A stretch of DNA of 64,000 nucleotides from an uncultured Pelagibacteraceae bacterium (lineage in GTDB: Bacteria; Pseudomonadota; Alphaproteobacteria; Pelagibacterales; Pelagibacteraceae): assembly GCA_902635515.1 (NCBI GenBank), contig CACPOD010000002.1:62001-126000 (forward strand), in the 5' to 3' direction. The notes under the pieces are model-generated. The model did not search any database. It saw nothing but the letters and a program-made list of their open reading frames with translations, and was not told the origin of the DNA. The translations under genes and the position numbers were made by a program. Of this stretch, positions 32,117-42,798 are shown piece after piece; positions within the stretch are counted from its first letter, which is position 1, and each line of letters starts with the position of its first letter.

Positions 32117-32678
32117 AATTGGAATTTTAGGAGGTATAGGTTCAGGAAAAAGCTATGTCGCTAAAAACTTTGGATATCCAGTGTTTAATGCGGATTACGA
32201 AGTCTCAAAACTTTATAAAAAAGATAAAAAAATTTTTATTAAATTAAATAAAATATTACCAAAATATATTCATTCATTTCCAATAAATAAAAACGAAATC
32301 ACTAACGCTATTTTAAGTAATAAAAACAATTTAAAAAAAATAGTTACAATTGTTCACAAAGAAATTAGAAAAAAAATGAAACTATTTTTAAATAAAAATA
32401 GAAATAGAAAAGCTATTGTACTTGATATTCCTTTATTGTTAGAAAATAAACTATATCGCAAAAATGATTTACTAATTTTTATAGAATCAAGAAAAAAAGA
32501 TATTGAAAAAAAATTAAAGAAAAGACCTGGCTATAACAGAAAATTAATCAATAAATTTAAAAAATTACAATTTTCAGCTCAATATAAAAAAAAAAGATCA
32601 CATTTCATAATAAAAAACAATTTTACAAAAAAATCGATTAATATAGCTATAAAAAATATTTTAAATAAAATTTTATAG
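32109..32678 (+). CDS. coaE: Dephospho-CoA kinase
   Basis: RIGILGGIGSGKSYVAKNFG; LDIPLLLE. Confidence 0.93.
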   Translation: MIRIGILGGIGSGKSYVAKNFGYPVFNADYEVSKLYKKDKKIFIKLNKILPKYIHSFPINKNEITNAILSNKNNLKKIVTIVHKEIRKKMKLFLNKNRNRKAIVLDIPLLLENKLYRKNDLLIFIESRKKDIEKKLKKRPGYNRKLINKFKKLQFSAQYKKKRSHFIIKNNFTKKSINIAIKNILNKIL

Positions 32679-33341
32679 ATGAAAGAAATAGTTTTAGATA
32701 CAGAAACTACAGGCATCTCAGTTAAAGAAGGACACAGAATTGTTGAAATAGGATGTATTGAATTGGATAACCTGATACCAACAAAAAATAAATTTCATTG
32801 CTATTTAAATCCTGAAAGAAAAGTTTCCGAAAAAGCTTTTGAGGTTCATGGTTATTCTGATGAATTTTTATCAAAACATAAAAAATTTAAAGAAATTCAA
32901 GAGGATTTTTTAAATTTTATTGAAAATAAAAGATTAATTATACACAACGCAGAATTCGACATTTCACATTTAAACAACGAATTAATGATTAATGGAAAAG
33001 ATAAAATTAAAAATGAAATAATTGATACTTTAAATATAGCAAGAGATAAATATCCAGGGTCTCCAGTTAGTTTGGATGCACTTTGTAAGAGGTATAGAAT
33101 TGATAATTCAAGAAGAAAACATCATACAGCCCTAATTGACTGCGATCTCCTAGCAAAAGTCTATATTAATTTAATTGATCAAAAAGAACCAACATTCATT
33201 TTTAAAAATGAAGATACAGCTAGAACTAAAAATATATTTTCAAAAGAAAATTATTTTAAAAAAATTATATTACCTTCAGAGAATGAAATTAAAAATCATA
33301 GAGATTATTTAGCAAAGAATTTGAAAAAAAATTTTTTTTAA
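32679..33341 (+). CDS. dnaQ: DNA polymerase III epsilon subunit
   Basis: EIVLDTETTGISVKEGHRIVEIGCIEL, HNAEFDISHLN. Confidence 0.95.
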   Translation: MKEIVLDTETTGISVKEGHRIVEIGCIELDNLIPTKNKFHCYLNPERKVSEKAFEVHGYSDEFLSKHKKFKEIQEDFLNFIENKRLIIHNAEFDISHLNNELMINGKDKIKNEIIDTLNIARDKYPGSPVSLDALCKRYRIDNSRRKHHTALIDCDLLAKVYINLIDQKEPTFIFKNEDTARTKNIFSKENYFKKIILPSENEIKNHRDYLAKNLKKNFF

Positions 33342-33766
33342 TTTTGCTTTTTATTATATAAGTCTTCAAAATTTACTTTTTTCTCAAATTGTACTTGTGT
33401 GAAACCAGAGTTATGTAATAGACTTAAAAAAGATTTCTCTAAAAATGGATAAATTTCATTTTGTACATCGCAAAGTATAATTTTTTCTAATTCTTTTTTA
33501 TCTATGACTTTTTCATCTATTTTCACTATTGTTACATTTGTCATTTCAAAATAGGATTTTTTTTTATTTTCTTTACTATCTCTAAATTTAAAAATTGTAT
33601 CGATTTCAACATGTTTGTTTTTCAGAGCCTTTGAAGTTATGTCAATTACTAGTTGATAATTTGATATTTGATTTTTTACAAAAAAATAGGTCTCTACATT
33701 TGCAGTTTCGCTTGAAACATCTCTTAAAAACTGCGTAACAATTTTATAGTTTTTTGTCATTTTCAT
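33338..33766 (-). CDS. secB: Protein export chaperone SecB
   Basis: SecB-like fold sequence (FLRDVSSETANVETYF...) and conserved dnaQ-secB-fxsA-tim44 context. Confidence 0.75.
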   Translation of the reverse strand: MKMTKNYKIVTQFLRDVSSETANVETYFFVKNQISNYQLVIDITSKALKNKHVEIDTIFKFRDSKENKKKSYFEMTNVTIVKIDEKVIDKKELEKIILCDVQNEIYPFLEKSFLSLLHNSGFTQVQFEKKVNFEDLYNKKQN

Positions 33767-34172
33767 CCTCTATATCCTCAAACTCACCATCTATAAAATT
33801 GTTTTTTGGTTTAACAATTTTGTTGTCAAACTTTTTAGAAATTTTTTTAAATAAAAATTTTCTAGTTATTGGGAAAATTAACAAAAATCCCATGAGATCT
33901 GTTAAAAATCCTGGAATGATTAGTAACAAAGCAGCAAAAGCAATCCCTGCCCCAGATAAAATCTCATAGCCCATAGGCTCACCTTTGCTTAATTGGATAA
34001 AACCTGATTTAAGTGTTTTAAGTCCTTCATATTTTGCGTAATAAACACCAATTATAGCAGTTGAGAAGATCAATAATATAGTAGTAAAAGCACCAATCTT
34101 CGAACCAATACTAATAAAAAGATAAATCTCAATTATAGTTAAGCCAATTATGTATATTAATATTGTGCCCAT
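33744..34172 (-). CDS. FxsA-family membrane protein
   Basis: LTIIEIYLFISIGSKIGAFTTILLIFSTAIIGVYYAKYEGL...PGFLTDLMGFLLIFP. Confidence 0.85.
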   Translation of the reverse strand: MGTILIYIIGLTIIEIYLFISIGSKIGAFTTILLIFSTAIIGVYYAKYEGLKTLKSGFIQLSKGEPMGYEILSGAGIAFAALLLIIPGFLTDLMGFLLIFPITRKFLFKKISKKFDNKIVKPKNNFIDGEFEDIEDENDKKL

Positions 34173-34230
34173 TTGTCTTTAATCTAAATTGCCAGTTGAA
34201 ATTAATCAACATAGTAATTACTATCAGGTA

Positions 34231-34827
34231 ATGAATTATAGTTTCGAATACATTGATATCATTTTGCTTGCAATGATAGCTGGTTTTATTTTTCTAAGGT
34301 TAAGAGGAATATTAGGTAAAAGAACAGGATTTGAGGGAAAAGCACCTCCACAATTCCAAGAAGTGTTAAACAAAGTTAAAACTAATAAAAAGAGAGAAAC
34401 AAAAGAGAATTTTGATGAAAATGCTCAAAATGAATTTTTAAAAGGAGCAAAAATTGCTTACGAAACTATAATCACAGATTTTAGTGATAATGATAATAAA
34501 ATTACGAAGAGCAGAACTCTTCTTAATAATCAAATATTTGAACAGTTTAATAAGGCTTTGAAAGAGAGAATTAAAAGAGGTCATGAAGCTGAAATTACTT
34601 TTATCGGGGTAAATTCTGCAAAAATAAAAGAACATAAAAAAATTGGGAACGTACTTAATGTTACAGTAGATTTTATAGCTGAAGTAATTACGTGTATTAG
34701 AGATAATGAGAAAAAAATTGTTTCTGGAGATCCTGAAAAAATTAAAAAAATTTATGATACTTGGGTATTTTCAAGAGACACAACATCCGTAAATCCTAAC
34801 TGGCAGCTAGTAAATATTTTAACTTAA
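34231..34827 (+). CDS. Tim44-like domain protein (listed ORF starts at TTG 34189; ATG 34231 preferred)
   Basis: FLKGAKIAYETIITDFSDND...TWVFSRDTTSVNPNWQLV. Confidence 0.85.
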   Translation: MNYSFEYIDIILLAMIAGFIFLRLRGILGKRTGFEGKAPPQFQEVLNKVKTNKKRETKENFDENAQNEFLKGAKIAYETIITDFSDNDNKITKSRTLLNNQIFEQFNKALKERIKRGHEAEITFIGVNSAKIKEHKKIGNVLNVTVDFIAEVITCIRDNEKKIVSGDPEKIKKIYDTWVFSRDTTSVNPNWQLVNILT

Positions 34828-35241
34828 TTGAACAATCAAATATCAGATAAAGATAAAAAAGATTGGCAAAATTTTTTATCTAAAAAGGAAAAGTTACCAG
34901 ATAAAGATAATTCTCACTTTAAAGATAAAGTTATCAAAACATCAGAAATTGATTTGCATGGATTTACTTTAGATGAAGCAAACAAAATAGTAGAGAGATT
35001 TATTAACAAAAGTTATGATGAAGGAATAAGTAAAATTAGAATAGTAACTGGAAAAGGTCTTCACTCGGATAATGAAAAAAATCCATATATTTCAAAAGAT
35101 TTGAGTATATTAAAACATTCAGTTCCAGAATATATCAAAAAAAATAATGAGTTAATGAAATTGATAATTGAATTTAAAGAAGCATCAAGTCATGATGGAG
35201 GAGAGGGCGCTTTCTATATACATTTGAAAAAAAATAAATGA
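34828..35241 (+). CDS. Smr-domain protein (TTG start)
   Basis: EIDLHGFTLDEANKIVERFI, RIVTGKGLHS, GGEGAFYIHLK. Confidence 0.88.
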   Translation: MNNQISDKDKKDWQNFLSKKEKLPDKDNSHFKDKVIKTSEIDLHGFTLDEANKIVERFINKSYDEGISKIRIVTGKGLHSDNEKNPYISKDLSILKHSVPEYIKKNNELMKLIIEFKEASSHDGGEGAFYIHLKKNK

Positions 35242-36077
35242 TTGTCTGGTTAGCTTCATATCCCAAAAGTGGTAATACACTTTTACGTTCAATTCTATCT
35301 TCTTATTTTTTTTCTAATGACGGAAAGTTTAATTTTGAAAATTTATATCAAATTACTCAATTTCCACTTTTAGAGCATTTTACTTCAATTGATGTGGACC
35401 TTAATGAGGATAAAGCAATTTTTAAAAATTCTATTAATGCTCAAAACTTTATCAATAATAAAAAAGGAAAAGTAAAATTCTTTAAAACTCACAGCTCCTT
35501 TTCTAAAATCGATGGTTATAATTTTACAGATTTGCAAAACACTCTTGGAGTAATTTACATTGTACGTGATCCAAGAAATATAGTTAATTCATTAGCTCAT
35601 CACTATAATTTCAGCTTAGACGAAGCAACTAACACAATGATTGATAAAAAAAAGTTTATGTCAAGAACAGATAAAAATGCTGAGGTCTTTGCAGGATCCT
35701 GGAACTTTAATTACAATTCATGGAAAAATTTAGAGCGAAATAAAAAATATTTTTTAATTAAATATGAAGATTTAATAAAAAATAAAAAATCAATAATTTT
35801 AAAGGTTTTTAAATTTTTAAATTCTTTAGGGATGAAATTGGATATTGATATGATTAAATTAAATAAAGTGATTAAAACAACTGAGTTTGAAAAAATGAAA
35901 GCTAAGGAGCAAAAAGAAACATTTACCGAAGCAATGATTGATGAAAAAACAGGTAAAAGAAAAATTTTTTTTAATCTTGGTCCTAAAAATGATTGGAGAA
36001 CAAATTTAGATAAAAAAAATAAAGAAAAAATTGAAAAGGCTTTTTCTAAAGAAATGGAAGAGCTTGGGTATCTATAA
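35238..36077 (+). CDS. Sulfotransferase (PAPS-type), copy 1
   Basis: WLASYPKSGNTLLRSIL (5'-PSB loop), IYIVRDPRNIVNSLAHH (3'-PB). Confidence 0.88.
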   Translation: MIVWLASYPKSGNTLLRSILSSYFFSNDGKFNFENLYQITQFPLLEHFTSIDVDLNEDKAIFKNSINAQNFINNKKGKVKFFKTHSSFSKIDGYNFTDLQNTLGVIYIVRDPRNIVNSLAHHYNFSLDEATNTMIDKKKFMSRTDKNAEVFAGSWNFNYNSWKNLERNKKYFLIKYEDLIKNKKSIILKVFKFLNSLGMKLDIDMIKLNKVIKTTEFEKMKAKEQKETFTEAMIDEKTGKRKIFFNLGPKNDWRTNLDKKNKEKIEKAFSKEMEELGYL

Positions 36078-36138
36078 ATTTTTATTTGAATAAAATAATT
36101 ACCTAGATTATTTAAATTACAATGGTCTATATAATAAA

Positions 36139-36981
36139 ATGATTATTTGGTTAGCATCTTATCCAAAGAGCGGGAATACTTTTTTGCGCTCAATTTTAGG
36201 TACTTATTTTTTTAGTAAGGATGGAAATTTTAACTTTGATCAAGTTTATAAAATAGCTCAATTTCCGTCTTTGTTTCATTTTAATCAGATGAATATAGAT
36301 ATTAATAACATCGAACAAACTATGGGTAGTTATATAAAGGTTCAAAGTAATTTAAATTTAAAAAATAAATCAAAAAAATTTTTTAAGACCCATAGTGCTT
36401 TTTTTGATAACCAAAGTAATAATTCAATTTTTAGCAATTTAGAAAACTCATTATGTGCAATTTATATTGTAAGAGATCCAAGAAATGTTGTTACATCATA
36501 TGCTCATCATTATTCCATAACAGTTGATGAGGCATTTAATCAAATTTCAGATAAAGAATTATTTTTAAAAAAGACCAACCTTCATCCTGATGTGTTTATT
36601 TCATCTTGGAGTTTAAATTATCTATCTTGGAAAAAAGCAAATATTCCTCTTTTATTAATTAAGTATGAGGATTTAATTAAAAATACCAAAGAAAAACTAA
36701 TTGAAGTTTTTAATTTTTTCCAGACACTTGGAATGAGTAAGAGTTTATATGATGAAAAAAAATTAGATAACGTTATAAAATCAACTCAGTTTAAAAACAT
36801 GCAAAAGCTTGAAAAAGAAATTGGTTTTGATGAGTCTGTAATGGATAAAAAAACAAATAAAAAAATACCTTTTTTTAATCTTGGACCGTCAAATGATTGG
36901 AGAAATAAACTAGATCCTAATTTAGCGAATAAAATAGAAAAAGCTTTTTCTAAAGAAATGGAAGAGTTAGGATATTTATAA
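36139..36981 (+). CDS. Sulfotransferase (PAPS-type), copy 2 (tandem paralogue)
   Basis: WLASYPKSGNTFLRSIL, IYIVRDPRNVVTSYAHH; collinear with preceding ORF and same C-terminus EKAFSKEMEELGYL. Confidence 0.88.
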   Translation: MIIWLASYPKSGNTFLRSILGTYFFSKDGNFNFDQVYKIAQFPSLFHFNQMNIDINNIEQTMGSYIKVQSNLNLKNKSKKFFKTHSAFFDNQSNNSIFSNLENSLCAIYIVRDPRNVVTSYAHHYSITVDEAFNQISDKELFLKKTNLHPDVFISSWSLNYLSWKKANIPLLLIKYEDLIKNTKEKLIEVFNFFQTLGMSKSLYDEKKLDNVIKSTQFKNMQKLEKEIGFDESVMDKKTNKKIPFFNLGPSNDWRNKLDPNLANKIEKAFSKEMEELGYL

Positions 36982-36987
36982 AAAGTA

Positions 36988-38361
36988 TTAAAGAATAAAT
37001 TTAGAAAGATCAGTATCTTTGATGAGAGAATCTAAATTTTTATCAATGTAAGCTTTATCAATTATTATTTTTTCCCCAGATCTATCAGTAGCTGTAAAAC
37101 TAATTTCATCTAATATTTTTTCGATTATCGTGTGCAATCTTCTAGCACCAATATTTTCAACAGTGGTGTTAACTTCTGAAGCAATATTTGCAATTGCATC
37201 TATTCCTTCATCAGAAAACTCAAGGTCAACATTTTCTGTTTTTAACAAAGCAACATATTGTTTAATTAAACTAAAATCAGGTTCCCTTAAAATTCTCTTG
37301 AAATCATCACTTGTTAATGCTTCTAGTTCAACCCTTATAGGCAATCTTCCTTGCAACTCAGGAAGTAAATCAGATGGTTTTGCTAATTGAAATGCACCTG
37401 AGGCTATAAACAAAATATGATCTGTTTTAATTGGGCCGTGTTTTGTATTAACTGTTGTTCCCTCTATCAAAGGTAATAAATCTCTTTGAACTCCTTCTCT
37501 TGATACATCACCTCCAACTCTATCTGTTCTAGCTGATATCTTATCAATTTCATCTAAGAACACTATTCCATTGTTTTCGGTAGAAAGTTTCGCTGCTTTA
37601 ACAATTTTATCTTGTTCAATTAATTTATCTGATTCATCATTTATCAAAATTTCATGGGACTCTTTCACGGACATTTTTTTCTTTTTTTCTTTGTTCCCCA
37701 TAGATTTACCGATCATTTCACCAATATTGATCATTCCTACATTTGCACCTGGCATTCCTGGAATTTCAAAAGAGGCTCCACCTGAACCAGTATCACTTAC
37801 TGCTATTTCAATTTCATTATCATCTAGATCACCATTTCTTAATCTTTTTCTAAAACTTTCTCTTGTTGCTAAACTTGCTTTTTTTCCAACTAAAGCATCT
37901 AACACTTTTTCTTCTGCAGCTTTTTGAGCCTGAGCAAAAACTTCTTTTCTTTTTTTTACCTTTTCCATTGAGATTGCAATCTCAATCAAATCTCTAACGA
38001 TTTGCTCCACGTCTCTTCCCACATAACCAACTTCTGTAAACCTTGTAGCTTCTACTTTTACGAATGGAGCCTCTGCTAATTTTGATAATCTCCTTGAAAT
38101 TTCTGTTTTACCAACTCCTGTTGGCCCAATCATTAAAATATTTTTTGGCAAAACTTCATTTTTCATTTCACCCTTAAGAGCTTGTCTTCTCCATCTATTT
38201 CTTAATGCAACAGCAACAGCTCTTTTGGCTTTATTTTGACCTACAACAAATCTATCTAATTCTGAAACTATTTCTCTTGGAGATAGTGAACTTACCAAAG
38301 AACTCTCCTCTTTTTGACTTTTATCCTTTGGATGTAGTTGTGTTACGTTTGATTTATCCAT
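36988..38361 (-). CDS. hslU: ATP-dependent protease ATPase subunit HslU
   Basis: [49 protein letters not shown]. Confidence 0.99.
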   Translation of the reverse strand: MDKSNVTQLHPKDKSQKEESSLVSSLSPREIVSELDRFVVGQNKAKRAVAVALRNRWRRQALKGEMKNEVLPKNILMIGPTGVGKTEISRRLSKLAEAPFVKVEATRFTEVGYVGRDVEQIVRDLIEIAISMEKVKKRKEVFAQAQKAAEEKVLDALVGKKASLATRESFRKRLRNGDLDDNEIEIAVSDTGSGGASFEIPGMPGANVGMINIGEMIGKSMGNKEKKKKMSVKESHEILINDESDKLIEQDKIVKAAKLSTENNGIVFLDEIDKISARTDRVGGDVSREGVQRDLLPLIEGTTVNTKHGPIKTDHILFIASGAFQLAKPSDLLPELQGRLPIRVELEALTSDDFKRILREPDFSLIKQYVALLKTENVDLEFSDEGIDAIANIASEVNTTVENIGARRLHTIIEKILDEISFTATDRSGEKIIIDKAYIDKNLDSLIKDTDLSKFIL

Positions 38362-38877
38362 TTAAATTTTTTCAATTTTAACATTATCATTTGTAAAAAC
38401 ACAGATGTCAGCCGCAACTTTAATTGCTTTTTTTGCCACTTCTTCAGCTGACATGCCGCCTTCCATTAAAACTTTTCCTGCAGCAAGAGCGTAATTTCCA
38501 CCCGAACCTATTCCAATTACATCTCCTTCAGGCTCTAGGACGTCACCAGTTCCAGAAATTATATAGCTATTGTTTTTATCTCCAACAGCCATAAGGGCCT
38601 CTAATCTTCTTAAATATTTATCTGTTCTCCAATCTTTTGCTAGCTCAACAGCGGCTCTTGATAAGTTGCCTGCATGTTTTTCTAATTTTCCCTCTAATCT
38701 TTCAAATAGAGTTAATGCATCTGCAGTTGATCCTGCAAATCCTGCTACCACATCTCTTTTTTCAATTTTTCTAACTTTTGAAGCAGTGCTTTTAACAACT
38801 GTATTTCCCATACTTACTTGTCCATCACCAGCAACGACTACTTCATTGTTTTTTCTAACTAGTACAATTGTTGTCAT
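38362..38877 (-). CDS. hslV: ATP-dependent protease subunit HslV
   Basis: [28 protein letters not shown]. Confidence 0.99.
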   Translation of the reverse strand: MTTIVLVRKNNEVVVAGDGQVSMGNTVVKSTASKVRKIEKRDVVAGFAGSTADALTLFERLEGKLEKHAGNLSRAAVELAKDWRTDKYLRRLEALMAVGDKNNSYIISGTGDVLEPEGDVIGIGSGGNYALAAGKVLMEGGMSAEEVAKKAIKVAADICVFTNDNVKIEKI

Positions 38878-38884
38878 ACTTGAT

Positions 38885-38912
38885 AAATGGTAACTATTTT
38901 TAATACTTCAAG
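38885..38912 (-). promoter_or_regulatory. Candidate RpoH promoter for hslVU: CTTG-N18-CCATTTA
   Basis: CTTGAAG on minus strand (38906-38912) with CCATTT (38885-38890) 18 bp after CTTG. Confidence 0.35.
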
Positions 38913-38966
38913 TGTGTAGACTGATATTGATATAGTGGGATTATGTATGTATACCATTAAAAATAT

Positions 38967-39557
38967 ATGGCTAGAAAAGGAAAAGTATCTCGAAAAACAA
39001 AAGAAACTAGCATCAATGTTGAAGTAAATATTGATGGCAAGGGTAAGTACCAAATTGACACTGGCATAGGTTTTCTAGATCACATGCTTGAACAATTATC
39101 AAAGCATTCTTTAATTGATTTAAAAGTTAGAGCAAAGGGGGATACTCATATTGATCTTCATCACACAACAGAGGACACTGGTATCGCTATAGGTGAGGCT
39201 TTAAAAAAAGCTGCAAAAAAATTTGTAGGAATAAAAAGATATGCGCACACAGTTATTCCAATGGATGAAACATTAACTAGAGTTGCAATAGATGTTTCAA
39301 ACAGACCTTATTTAATTTGGAAAGTAAAATTAAAAGTTGAGAAACTTGGTGAGATGGACACAGAATTATTTAAAGAATGGTTCCAAGCATTTTCTCAATC
39401 AGCTGGCATCACAATGCATGTTGAAAATATTTATGGTGATAATAGTCACCATATAATCGAGTCTTGTTATAAAGCATTGGCAAGATCATTAAGAGCTGCA
39501 CTAGAGATGGATCCAAGAAATAAAAAGAGCATTCCATCTACTAAAGGTTCATTATAA
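38967..39557 (+). CDS. hisB: Imidazoleglycerol-phosphate dehydratase
   Basis: [33 protein letters not shown]. Confidence 0.98.
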   Translation: MARKGKVSRKTKETSINVEVNIDGKGKYQIDTGIGFLDHMLEQLSKHSLIDLKVRAKGDTHIDLHHTTEDTGIAIGEALKKAAKKFVGIKRYAHTVIPMDETLTRVAIDVSNRPYLIWKVKLKVEKLGEMDTELFKEWFQAFSQSAGITMHVENIYGDNSHHIIESCYKALARSLRAALEMDPRNKKSIPSTKGSL

Positions 39558-39561
39558 GTTA

Positions 39562-40188
39562 ATGAACGTCACAATAGTTGATTATAATTCGGGCAATATA
39601 AGCTCGGTGATAAACTCATTTAAGGAAGTTGCTAAAGAGAAAGTAAATGTCGAAGTAACTTCAGATTTAAATAAAATTAAATCCTCAGATAAAGTTGTTT
39701 TACCAGGGCAGGGTTCGTTTAAAAGTTGTGTTGATGCATTAAACAATATTAATGGTTTAGTCGATATATTACATGAATTCGCAGTTAATAATAAAAAACC
39801 GCTGCTTGGAATTTGTGTTGGATTACAGATGTTCGCAGATATTGGTTATGAAGAGACAGAAACCAGAGGTCTTGGTTGGATATCAGGTAAAGTATCAAAA
39901 ATAGATAACCAAAACGGAAAATTTAAACTTCCACATATTGGTTGGAATGAAATTAATATAACGAAAGACAGTAAAATTTTTAAAGATATTGAAAATAAAT
40001 CCCATATGTATTTTGTGCACAGTTATGAATTTGTTCCAAAAGATAAAAGCGTTATATCAGCAACAACAGATTATTCTTCAAATATTGTTTGTTCTGTTGA
40101 AAAGGAAAATATTTTTGGAACCCAATTTCACCCGGAGAAGAGTGATAAAATTGGACTAAAAATAATTAACAATTTTATAAGTTTATAA
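39562..40188 (+). CDS. hisH: Imidazole glycerol phosphate synthase subunit HisH
   Basis: VDYNSGNISSV, LGICVGLQMF, FGTQFHPEKS. Confidence 0.98.
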   Translation: MNVTIVDYNSGNISSVINSFKEVAKEKVNVEVTSDLNKIKSSDKVVLPGQGSFKSCVDALNNINGLVDILHEFAVNNKKPLLGICVGLQMFADIGYEETETRGLGWISGKVSKIDNQNGKFKLPHIGWNEINITKDSKIFKDIENKSHMYFVHSYEFVPKDKSVISATTDYSSNIVCSVEKENIFGTQFHPEKSDKIGLKIINNFISL

Positions 40189-40914
40189 ATGAAAATATTT
40201 CCTGCTATAGACATTAAAGATAAAAGGTGTGTGAGGTTAGTTAAAGGAGATTTTGATAACAAAACTGAATACCAAATGTCCCCAGTTGAACAAGCGGGTA
40301 AATACAAGGATCATGGATTTCAAAACTTACATATAGTTGATCTAGATGGAGCTTTAACTGGAGAAACAGTTAATTTAGATATTATTCAAGAAATAGTAAA
40401 AAAATTTGACCTTAAAATCGAAATTGGTGGAGGTATCAGAAATTTTGAAAGTATTCAGAAATATACTGATGCCGGTGTTGAAAAAGTTATTTTAGGAAGT
40501 GCAGCTATAAAAGATAAAAATTTTCTAAAAGAGGCTTGTGAAAAATTTCCAAATAAAATTGCTTTGGGACTAGATGCTAAAGATGGTTATTTATCGGTTT
40601 CAGGTTGGAAGGAAAATTCTAATCAATTAACTTTAGATTACTTAAAAGAAGTAAATGATTATGGTGCAAGTAGATTGATTTATACCGATATAAATAGAGA
40701 CGGGATGAAGCAAAGTCCTAATTTTGAAGAGACGGCAAAGATTGCTAGTAAATCCAATTGTCCAGTAATTATATCGGGTGGAGTTTCATCAATAGATGAT
40801 ATTAAAAAAGCTAAGGATTTAAATAATAGTAACATCGAGGGTATCATAGTTGGAAAAGCTATCTATGATGGCGATATTAAATTAGACGAATTAGTGAAAC
40901 AATTAGATGCTTAA
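40189..40914 (+). CDS. hisA: Phosphoribosylformimino-5-aminoimidazole carboxamide ribotide isomerase
   Basis: [28 protein letters not shown]. Confidence 0.98.
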   Translation: MKIFPAIDIKDKRCVRLVKGDFDNKTEYQMSPVEQAGKYKDHGFQNLHIVDLDGALTGETVNLDIIQEIVKKFDLKIEIGGGIRNFESIQKYTDAGVEKVILGSAAIKDKNFLKEACEKFPNKIALGLDAKDGYLSVSGWKENSNQLTLDYLKEVNDYGASRLIYTDINRDGMKQSPNFEETAKIASKSNCPVIISGGVSSIDDIKKAKDLNNSNIEGIIVGKAIYDGDIKLDELVKQLDA

Positions 40915-41662
40915 AAATAGAATTATACCATGTTTAGACGTTAAAAATGGAAGAGTTGTAAAAGGAATTAACTTTGTTGATTTGCAGGATGCAGGGGATC
41001 CCGTCGAGCAAGCTAAAATTTATTCAGACGGTGGAGCGGATGAAATTTGTTTTTTAGATATTACAGCTTCAAATGAAAATAGAGATACTATTTACGATGT
41101 AGTAGAGAAAACCTCAAAGAAATGCTTTGTTCCACTTACAGTCGGAGGCGGTGTTAGAAGTGTTGAGGATATTAATAAACTACTGAACTGTGGTGCAGAT
41201 AAAGTATCAATCAATACTGCTGCAGTTCAAAATCCAGAAATAGTAGTAGAAAGTTCTAAAAAATTTGGGTCTCAATGCATTGTAGTAGCGATAGATGCTA
41301 AAAAAAATGGAGATAAATGGGAAATATTTACTCATGGTGGAAGAAACAATACTGGAATTGATGCTATAGAATTTGCAAAAAAAATGGAAGATAGTGGAGC
41401 AGGCGAGCTTCTAGTTACTTCTATGGATCGGGATGGTACCCAAGTTGGTTATGATTTAGAGCTTATGTCTAAGATATCTTCTATGGTAAATATTCCAGTT
41501 ATTGCCTCAGGCGGAGTAGGAAATCTAGATCATTTAGTAGATGGAATCAAATTAGGAAATGCAAGCGCAGTTTTAGCAGCATCAATATTTCACTATGGCA
41601 AACATTCTGTAAAAGAAGCTAAGGAATATTTGGATTCAAAAGGAATTCCTGTTAGAATTTAA
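40907..41662 (+). CDS. hisF: Imidazole glycerol phosphate synthase subunit HisF
   Basis: [33 protein letters not shown]. Confidence 0.99.
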   Translation: MLKNRIIPCLDVKNGRVVKGINFVDLQDAGDPVEQAKIYSDGGADEICFLDITASNENRDTIYDVVEKTSKKCFVPLTVGGGVRSVEDINKLLNCGADKVSINTAAVQNPEIVVESSKKFGSQCIVVAIDAKKNGDKWEIFTHGGRNNTGIDAIEFAKKMEDSGAGELLVTSMDRDGTQVGYDLELMSKISSMVNIPVIASGGVGNLDHLVDGIKLGNASAVLAASIFHYGKHSVKEAKEYLDSKGIPVRI

Positions 41663-41663
41663 T

Positions 41664-41936
41664 ATGCTTAACACATTAGAAAACTTAATTAAACTTGCAC
41701 GAGAGAGAAAATCTTCCCCAGTTGAAGGTTCGTATACTAATAAGTTGCTTACAGATAAATCATTAAGTAAAGCAAAAGTTTTAGAAGAAGTTGATGAATT
41801 AATTGAAGCTGTAGAAAAAAATTCTAATAAAATTCATGAAGCTGCAGATGTATTTTACCATTTGCTAATGTATTTAGAGGCTAATGATGTAAAAATTGAA
41901 GAAGTAATGTCAGAGCTAGAAAAAAGAAAAAAATGA
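41664..41936 (+). CDS. hisE: Phosphoribosyl-ATP pyrophosphatase
   Basis: SPVEGSYTNKLL...KVLEEVDELIEAV, EAADVFYHLLMYLEA. Confidence 0.93.
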   Translation: MLNTLENLIKLARERKSSPVEGSYTNKLLTDKSLSKAKVLEEVDELIEAVEKNSNKIHEAADVFYHLLMYLEANDVKIEEVMSELEKRKK

Positions 41937-42298
41937 TTTACGACGATAATAACATTTTTGCAAAAATTTTACGTGGAGAGATCCCTTGTAATAAAATTTA
42001 TGAGGACGATTTTGTTTTGTCATTTCATGACATTAATCCTCAAAAAAAAATTCACGCTTTAGTTATTCCCAAAGGGAAATATATTGACTTAGACGATTTT
42101 AGTCTTAATGCCTCTCCAGAAGAGATGGTTGGATTATTACAAGGAATTAATATAGTTGCTAAAAAGCTTGGTATATCAACAGAAGTAGGTAAGGGTTATA
42201 GAGCCTTAGCTAACATTAGTGATCATGGAGGGCAAGAAGTGCCCCATTTACACTTTCATCTGTTTGGAGGTGAACGAGTAGGAAAAATGGTTGAGTGA
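41933..42298 (+). CDS. hinT: HIT-family (HinT-like) protein
   Basis: NIFAKILRGEIPCNKIYEDDFVLSFHDINPQ; HLHFHLFGG. Confidence 0.95.
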   Translation: MIYDDNNIFAKILRGEIPCNKIYEDDFVLSFHDINPQKKIHALVIPKGKYIDLDDFSLNASPEEMVGLLQGINIVAKKLGISTEVGKGYRALANISDHGGQEVPHLHFHLFGGERVGKMVE

Positions 42299-42798
42299 GC
42301 GAGGAAGTTAAAAGAAATTACCTAGAAATAAATTCACTTCAAGATCTTAAAGAAGGAAATAAGCCCTCAGAAGATTATTCTTTAAGTTTAATTGATCCAA
42401 TTAATTTTCAGTTAAATAAATTTTTATATAAAACTATTGGTAAAAAACACAAATGGGTAGATAGACTTACTTGGTCAGAAGAAAAATGGATAAATTATGC
42501 TTCTTCCAAAAATGTTAATTCATATGTTTTAAAACATAAGGATGATTTAGTAGGATTTTTTGAATTAATTTTTCATCCAGAAAATAATGAAACAGAAATT
42601 GCATATTTTGGAATTTTAGAAGAATATCAAAATAAAAAATTAGGATCCTTTTTATTATCAGAAGCCATCAAAAAATCCTTTATAAACGAAACCAAACGAG
42701 TTTGGGTGCATACTTGTTCTTTAGATCATAAAAATGCTTTAAACAATTATATTTCAAGAGGTATGAAAATATTTAAAACTGAAATATTAAATGTTTAA
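42295..42798 (+). CDS. GNAT-family N-acetyltransferase (non-ATG start)
   Basis: FGILEEYQNKKLGSFLLSEAIKKSF...HKNALNNYISRGMKIFKTE. Confidence 0.85.
   Translation: MSEEVKRNYLEINSLQDLKEGNKPSEDYSLSLIDPINFQLNKFLYKTIGKKHKWVDRLTWSEEKWINYASSKNVNSYVLKHKDDLVGFFELIFHPENNETEIAYFGILEEYQNKKLGSFLLSEAIKKSFINETKRVWVHTCSLDHKNALNNYISRGMKIFKTEILNV

Noticed and set aside
41664-41936. hisE as part of a missing hisI/hisIE fusion
   Set aside because: A stand-alone hisE in hisBHAFE order is ordinary for Alphaproteobacteria; hisI can be encoded elsewhere.
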